This document shows, piece by piece, positions 58,085 to 64,000 of a DNA stretch of 64,000 nucleotides (positions are counted from its first letter, which is position 1; every line of letters begins with the position of its first letter). The translations under genes were made by a program, and so were the position numbers. Source of the stretch: Owenia fusiformis (lineage: Eukaryota > Annelida > Polychaeta > Sabellida > Oweniidae); the NCBI GenBank assembly GCA_903813345.2, contig CAIIXF020000010.1:25940425-26004424 (forward strand). Direction: 5' to 3'. Under the pieces are notes generated by a model. That model saw only the letters and a program-made list of their open reading frames with translations, did not search any database and was not told the origin of the DNA.

Positions 58085-58549
58085 TAAGAATCTAGCCTCC
58101 TTTATTTGCACAAACTCTTAGTCTTTATCCAATAGACTGAATATCTTGAGAATGCAGTCTAATGATCATCATAATCATCATCATCCCTCATTTTAGTTTT
58201 CCCTCATGTGGGAAAATTATCAATTTTAGGAAGCTTCACAATCACTTCCCAAAAATAAACGTTAGACTACAGTTTTTTAGGCCTTTAAATGCTATGAAAA
58301 GTAACACAGCATATTGTCAAATGGAAATAAAACTAGGAAACATAACAAATATGCAAATTAATTTACTCAATCGGCCATTTTGAATAGCAATTACAGTACA
58401 ATGTATGTAGCCCATGATGTAAACAAATATTTTTCAATCCCAAATTTTAATATATATGGGACATACGTAGTCTGAATATTTTCATTCCAAATTTCAAAAA
58501 GAATTCAGTAGAGGATATAGTCTACACCTCTGGGGGCAAGCCAGACTGG
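58085..58549. other. No recognisable feature
   Basis: The plus-strand frame at 58162-58383 has no recognisable features. Otherwise AT-rich. Confidence 0.4.
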
Positions 58550-58744
58550 CGGATCCAAGAGCTACCAAGGGGGGCCCACATTCCAAGTCAAGAAAAAAAA
58601 TGGCCCCAAACTTTGAAAATTTAAGGCCCATTTTTCTGAGTAATTCCTGAGGCCCTACACAATTTTTGGGCCCTAAAATTTTTTTCTGGGCCTACCCAAG
58701 GCCTACCCTACCCTGGGCCTACCCCCATGGATCCACCAGTGAAC
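58546..58744. repeat. Short element, CTGG(C/T)GGATCC ends
   Basis: actggcggatcca on the left and tggatccaccagt on the right are inverted; the interior is rich in ggcccta/gggccta words. MITE- or SINE-like, about 195 bp. Confidence 0.5.
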
Positions 58745-59342
58745 TATTCTGCAATTTATGTATAAGTCATGCCTGTTTTTTACTTGACAGAATATGTCAC
58801 ACAAATATGCATTTTTTCTGATTATTGTCACAGAGAAGTATTTACATAATACGTTTCAGTATATTATTTAAACATTAAAAATGATACAAATCATATGTAA
58901 ATAGATTATCGTCTTGCAAAAATATTTCAGAATTTTCACGTAAATTGTGTATATGTCACGCATTTTTCCATGTGTGCGAGACATCATTGTGTACATTTTT
59001 TGAGGTTTAAATGAGCACAGTTTTAGGTGATGAGAACAATTTCTGGACTCGGTATGAAGTTAATCTAGTTGATTACAATTGGATGTCCTATGACCCTCTG
59101 AGGCTAAAACTAACCTTGAAAAATTAGTTTAAAACAGTTGAATTCTGCAATTGAAAATTTGGGGGACCATAAAAATTTTAAATTTTAAATAAAGCTTCCA
59201 CACCTTAAGCAATAGATCTCTAATAGATATATAAGATGGTGCTCACCTTGATGTCAGTCACATAGAGTAGCAATGGACAACCAATAGATGGCATGTTTAC
59301 ATTCACACAAAGTTTTATAAATCCCAAATAATTTATTTTCAG
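58745..59342. other. Upstream intron of the THAP-BTB gene
   Basis: No exon was found. It ends in an acceptor-like aatttattttcag at 59330-59342, which suggests the region is intronic and that a 5' untranslated exon lies further upstream. Confidence 0.4.
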
Positions 59343-59370
59343 ACTGACTGAGGCTATTAACTGATCCGAT

Positions 59371-59992
59371 ATGCCAATCAGCTATTGTGCAGTTAAAGGT
59401 TGTGCTAACAACACTAGGAAGTTAAAAAAATGGGCAAAAATATACTGTATGAAACATGTTTGCTTAAGAGAAAACAAACTTTGTGAATGTTCACCTCCAT
59501 TTCACTTTTTCACATTCCCTACAGAGAAGAAGAATCCTGAAAGAAGAGCCATATGGATAAAATTAGTAAATAGAAGGAACGTCGATGGTACACGTTGGGT
59601 ACCAGATTATTCTGCTAGAATTTGTTCACATCATTTTGTGGATGGTTATCCTTCAGCGAACAATCCAGATCCCACTCTAAAACTTGGATATAGTTCTAGC
59701 CTTGTGCAAGTGCATCAACCCAGAAAAGCACCAAAACGAAGGTTATTATTACAAAACACTGAAGCAGTTTCTTCAAAAAGAACACACATAGATTCAGTGG
59801 GATCCAAACACATGGCCTCATCTTCAAAATCATCTGAATCAGAAGTTCCCTTTAGGAAGGCATCCATTCAGCATCCAAGTATAAAGATGACCACTTTAAC
59901 ACATCGAGCTAATAGCCTATCACCAAAACCAAAGGAAACATCATCTCCTAGTTATTGTTACATAACATTAAAAGAAGATGGCAGACAAAGAG
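59371..59992 (+). CDS. THAP-domain exon of a probable THAP-BTB gene
   Basis: The exon probably starts at 59343, after an acceptor-like ttattttcag, with 28 bases of leader before the ATG. The THAP-type zinc finger, a sequence-specific DNA-binding fold, spans about residues 1-107: Cys6-x4-Cys11 at the start, FTFPTEKKNPERRAIWI (48-63) in the middle, W76VP, and Cys85-x2-His88 followed by FVDGYPS. A Cys/His-rich insert (Cys26, His29, Cys31, Cys38, Cys40) lies between the first Cys pair and the FTFP segment, making the Cys11-Cys85 gap longer than in textbook THAP domains. A basic stretch (RKAPKRR) and a Ser/Lys-rich linker follow. The frame would stop at 60021, but a donor at 59993 (AG|GTGATG) in phase 1 joins it in frame to the BTB exon at 63057. 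Nuclear transcription regulator by family; targets unknown. Confidence 0.85.
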
Positions 59993-60134
59993 GTGATGGT
60001 TTTATTTTAATAGCAATTTAAAATGTTAAATTTCGGGCTATTTTATTTCGCTAATTTCATGCTTCTTTGAAATTTTGCGGCTATTATATTTTCGCGGATT
60101 GTGACTTCTCCAAATTTGTCCTGCTTCTCTTTTT

Positions 60135-60259
60135 AAGTTGGTGATTCCTACAAGGACACCATTTCCAATTCATTTTAAGTTGGTGATTTCTGCAAGAACA
60201 CCATTTCCAATTCATTTTAAGTTGGTGATTCCTGCAAGAACACCATTTCCAATTCAGTA
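60135..60259. repeat. 42-bp tandem repeat, three units
   Basis: Three units starting aagttggtgattcctgcaag. The period is a multiple of three, so the minus strand shows a repeating open frame (60084-60281), but nothing supports a gene there. Confidence 0.85.
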
Positions 60260-61524
60260 TCAGCCTTGTTTTTCCCTTCATCTGAAGATTTTGCTTAGAG
60301 CCATTTTGTGAATGTTCATTTTAATTACGATCTTCATAAGCCAATATATAACACTCCCCCCAGTTTTCTGCAAGTTAAAATGCTCAATTCTGCAAGTGAA
60401 ATTAGTGAATTCTGCAAGAAGAAAGGGCTAATTCTGCAGAAATTCCGCGGATATTCGCGGCATTTTTTTGCGGTTATTATAAAAAAAATCAGGATTGGTT
60501 TAACAAGAACAGTATCATATATTCTAAAAACATGATTTGATAATCATATTCCTACATGTTAAACCCTGCCACAAACAAATTTGACCACTGAAAGTTCCAT
60601 TTCCATGAAAATGCTGTAATTAATGCCATAATCTACGAGTATGTCTTTATTTTTAGTCTCTGACAAGTCCGATGCTTCGAAACTTCAAACACGGAGGATC
60701 GGGCGCATAATGGGAATCACGATATATGTAAATCAGGTTTTAAGTGTAATATCTCATTGGAGTTCGAAGTTTTCGATCAATAACTTAATAATATAAATAA
60801 CTGTTATTAATTTATGTCTTTGTTTAACTTTCTGACGAGAACCGAAAGAAAAACTAATGGTTTTCGAACCAGTAAACGGGAAAATATCGTGATAGTCAGG
60901 TAGTCAGTCTCAGTCACTACATACATGCTGCCATCTAACGGCAGAAATCAAACGATGGCGTTTAGAATTTTCACTTCGCATAATTTGGGTTATTTCTGCA
61001 AGGGATTTGACTGAAAACGTGTCAAATTGTTACAGGTAAGACTGACTTTTTAAACTTTTGGAAAATATATGGATTCTGCGGAAAATTCCGCGGAAATTGA
61101 CCAAAATAGTTGATTCTGCAATTCCGCGGGCAGAGGCAAATTCCGTCCGCGCTCTGCAAACACGGAATCCTGGGGGCAGTGATATAATAATACAGTAACT
61201 CAACCTCACATTGAGTGAAATAAATTCCCGGGATTTTTGCGACTACAGTATTACTGTTTACTATGTTGTGAATTAGAACTACATGTTATTGTATTGGAAT
61301 TTTGAAGGCTATTATATTTCGCGAATTTTCCAAAACTCATATTTAAATGAGTTGCCCATAAAATAATAGGTTAATCCAGTAGCGGACAGCCGAAAGTTGC
61401 ATTCACAAATACGAGTTAAGTCATTATCCATGTTGAAGGTTTGGAGCTTTGGAGATCTCGCTCATTGTTAACTTTACAAGGGAGGTCTTGGAATGGAAAT
61501 CCAAAATGAATCAAAATTGTTTAA

Positions 61525-62357
61525 AGGCCCTGTGTAAAGTTTAAACCACTTTGGCTTATATTGTAGTCTTACCCAATGTTATCAAAGTGTGATATGTGAA
61601 ACTTTTTTTTTTAATTTCAAAAAGTGGTTTTTGATAGACTTTTTGTTCCAAAATTTGTGAATTTATTTAAAACCAACTTTTAGAGGTCACTCATATCTTC
61701 TAATTAGCCACAATTCATACCAATGCATAGCATACATCCTCCCATGTTTTTTGCCGAAAAAATTAAGAAAATCGGTTGATAAACAAGCGAGAAATGAACT
61801 TATCAGTGCATGAAAATGGTTCTGAGAAAAATGCATTTCAAAATTTTAGTTCTCATAGAAACCAATGGTACAATGATATCTAAAACATAATTTATTCTTC
61901 CTTTTAACCTGGTTAGACAATCAACATTGGTTTTTTATGAAAGTCTAACATATTTAGAAAAGATTGACATCGAAAAAAAAAATTCAATTTTTTTCAAAAA
62001 GTTTTTGTTACCTTAGTGACATCACTAATGTTTCAAAATATTTTTGATAAGCTAAAACATTGAAGTGGCCCATTAAATATGACATTTTATTATTGAAATA
62101 GTGTGTCTTTTGTTCAATCTTTGCATTGGTGTTAAAAATATAATCTTTTTTGAAATGCATTAAGAAATATTTGATGATTAAGAAATTTCAACTTTTTTTG
62201 AAAAATGGCGGGAAATTTGAATATTTGAGAAATGAAATGCTCGCAACTTTTTTTTCAAAAAAATTTTTTTGTTCAAAAATCTCTAAAATCACTTTTTAAG
62301 TCCTGACAAATAGTAAATGAATGATAAAAAAATATTTTCAAACTTTAGACGGGGACT
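61525..62357. mobile_element. TTAA-flanked element, 833 bp
   Basis: Left AGGCCCTGTGTAAAGTTT and right (inward) AGTCCCCGTCTAAAGTTT, flanked by TTAA. It is inverted relative to the copy at 38189-38845 and longer than it. No transposase seen. Confidence 0.75.
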
Positions 62358-63040
62358 TTAAACCTTTTCATTTAACAAACTTTTATATCAAATGGAATAC
62401 AAATTTGTCAATGCTAAATATATAGGGGTTGAGCTTTACTGGGGTTGAGTTTTACAGGGGTTGAGTTGACTTGGGGTTGAGATGGCCAGGAAGCATTTAA
62501 ATGGCGGTCAAATTAAAGTAATTTACAGTACAGTACTTAGAATTAATTTCATGAAGAGTGTGAAAAAACTCCAATTTGGATAAATTTTGTTACTAAATTA
62601 CTCTATGCCAACAAAATCACAAATTTTATATTTTCATTGTTCTTTTGTAAATCACAAAATTAAATCAAGCACAGAAATGATTGATTTTCACGTCACCACC
62701 AAAAGAGGCAGTCGGCCTCTGTAACAAATATTTACAACTTTCAATAGCTTAACAAGTACTTTTTAGACTGTTTTTTACTGTCAACATATATAAACATTTT
62801 ATGAGACATGAGTTCCAGCACATTTCTGCCAACCATTGCAACATATTGATCGAAGGTCTAAAAAAATGTTTTTTCAATTTGTTTCAACTTTTTTTCAAAA
62901 TCATCTACACATTCTCAGAAGTTCAGATCTGACTTGAGATCTGACCTTCCTCTGTAACAATTGTTACTTTTGTAACCATTTGCAGGTGGTGACAATTTTA
63001 ATGCCTTGTTTTTTAATGCTGTCTGTAGAATGAAATATTT
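62358..63040. other. Intron remainder, nothing recognised
   Basis: AT-rich, ending in the polypyrimidine tract before the BTB exon. Confidence 0.4.
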
Positions 63041-63056
63041 GTTTTTGTATTTCCAG

Positions 63057-63752
63057 ATACCTGTGGTATCAAGATGAAGAAGGAAAGCACAAAGCAGCCT
63101 TTAGTGTATTGCATCCAGAACACATTATTCCAAAATATGTTAGCAGACATGCAAAAGAGACATCAATTTTGTGACACAATTTTCCTGCTTCATGGAGGTG
63201 TTGAGCTGTTAGCACATAAGGTGGTAGTTTGTGCATACAGCCCTGTCGTTCATAGAATATGCAGCAATGACAAAATTCAACAGGCAAAGATTAAGATTGA
63301 TCTCCGCAAGGCAGAAGTAGAAACTGATGCAGTACGAATGGCACTAGATTTCATGTATGGGAGAAGTATTGAATTCACTGAATCAGATGCTGGCAATTTG
63401 AAAAGAATTGCAACTCTTTTGAAGATCACAGTGTTGGATGAATATGTGACTGAGGCTATGCAATCAAAGCATACAGAGGATGAGACCTACACAGGGGTAT
63501 ATATAAAAGAGGAGCCACTGGATTGGAATGAAAGCTCTGGGCAAACTTCTGTGAAAACTGAACCAGAAGATCAGTTTGAAAAACTTGTATCAGAACTGGA
63601 AAACCAACAGTACATGGATCCTGAAGTTGACATGTCAGATACTATAGAAGCTGATGACAAGATTGCTGATAACATTGAGACACCTTTAGACAAAGTTAAT
63701 GCTACTGAATACAGACAAAGTCCCAGAAAGAACATTGCTTTGAAGAGAAAAG
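63057..63752 (+). CDS. BTB/POZ-domain exon, continues beyond window
   Basis: Begins after a strong acceptor (tttttgtatttccag). With one base carried from the THAP exon the frame reads D-TCGIK and on through Met at 63074. A BTB/POZ dimerisation domain spans about residues 18-125 counted from that Met: FCDTIFLLHGG, then the typical LLAHKVVVCAYSPV segment, DAVRMALDFMYG, and LLKITVLDEYV. Two SUMO-acceptor-like motifs follow, IKEEPLD and VKTEPED, in an acidic linker, then a basic RKNIALKRK. A donor (AAAG|GTGAGA) at 63753 ends the exon in phase 1; without it the frame stops at 63805. BTB-SUMO-acidic layouts are common in BTB zinc-finger transcription regulators, so later exons may encode zinc fingers. 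If the THAP exon is not joined, the Met at 63074 would be the start. Confidence 0.85.
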
Positions 63753-64000
63753 GTGAGATATGGAATTGTTTTACTTCAGAGTTACATAAAAAGCTGTTTC
63801 AATAACACTTATCTCTTTCATTTTCTTTCATATTTCATCGCTTGCCATTCCCAGCCCTAGATGTGATGTCACAATGCAATCAAATACTAGATAGTACCTG
63901 GATGCTGGCATAATGCACAGTCATTCATGTATGGAGAATTAATGAACGGCTATGCTGCAGTCTGATTGGTGGAGGGATTCTAATATGGCACGGTCATGTT
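63753..64000. other. Start of the next intron
   Basis: Follows the GTGAGA donor; no further exon in the window. Confidence 0.5.

Larger units (their letters stand above)
59993..63056 (+). other. Probable intron of the THAP-BTB gene
   Basis: 3064 bases from GTGATG to tttttgtatttccag. It contains the 42-bp repeat at 60135-60259, a GC-richer stretch with ccgcgg words (60430-61150), the TTAA element (61525-62357), and four ggggttgag words near 62427-62480. The donor lacks the usual G at +5, which is the weak point of this model. Confidence 0.6.

Noticed and set aside
60084-60281. Minus-strand protein with 14-residue repeats
   Set aside because: The period of the 42-bp DNA repeat is a multiple of three, so an open frame is expected by chance; it lies inside an intron.

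Overview
This window looks like AT-rich, intron-containing animal DNA from a gene-poor, repeat-rich genome. No bacterial features are visible. A marine deuterostome, perhaps an echinoderm, is my best guess. I infer this from tandem single-exon rhodopsin-class receptors like the expanded sensory receptor sets of sea urchins, a THAP exon with an insert I associate with invertebrate proteins, a foldback element like sea urchin TU elements, and CACGG-type elements with 5-bp target duplications. Species cannot be fixed from this sequence alone.

Two gene zones are convincing. On the minus strand lie three paralogous peptide-receptor-like GPCR genes: one cut by the left window edge (1-477), one complete (14015-15046) and one with an expanded threonine-rich N-terminal repeat (21160-22395). 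On the plus strand at the right end, a THAP zinc-finger exon (59371-59992) and a BTB/POZ exon (63057-63752) are separated by a 3.06-kb intron. Their phases fit, so they probably form one THAP-BTB gene that continues past the window.

Nearly everything else is transposon-derived or simple repeat. TA-flanked Tc1/mariner-like elements lie at 6525-7902, 18861-20376, 22863-23635, 31391-32288 (with transposase remnants), 53408-56375 and as a mirrored pair at 56547-58084. TTAA-flanked elements lie at 38189-38845, 54982-55385 and 61525-62357. Two elements with 5-bp duplications lie at 17860-18553 and 42967-43245. A TU-like foldback element with long terminal arrays of 16-bp repeats spans 43827-45235. 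There are also two LINE 3' fragments, a tRNA-derived SINE, clusters of palindromic MITEs (30.7-34.3 kb), a degenerate 1-kb minisatellite (33.0-34.0 kb) and a 475-bp tandem repeat (4.0-5.2 kb).

The gene zones have no evident functional link: chemosensory or peptide-type receptors on the left, a presumed DNA-binding regulator on the right. The most notable observations are the THAP-BTB fusion, the TU-like element, the RAG/Transib-like element carrying a start-codon exon with a splice donor, the mirrored 606-bp pair around a G-tract, and the receptor whose N-terminus grew by minisatellite expansion. Between repeats, many stretches show nothing recognisable and are listed as such.
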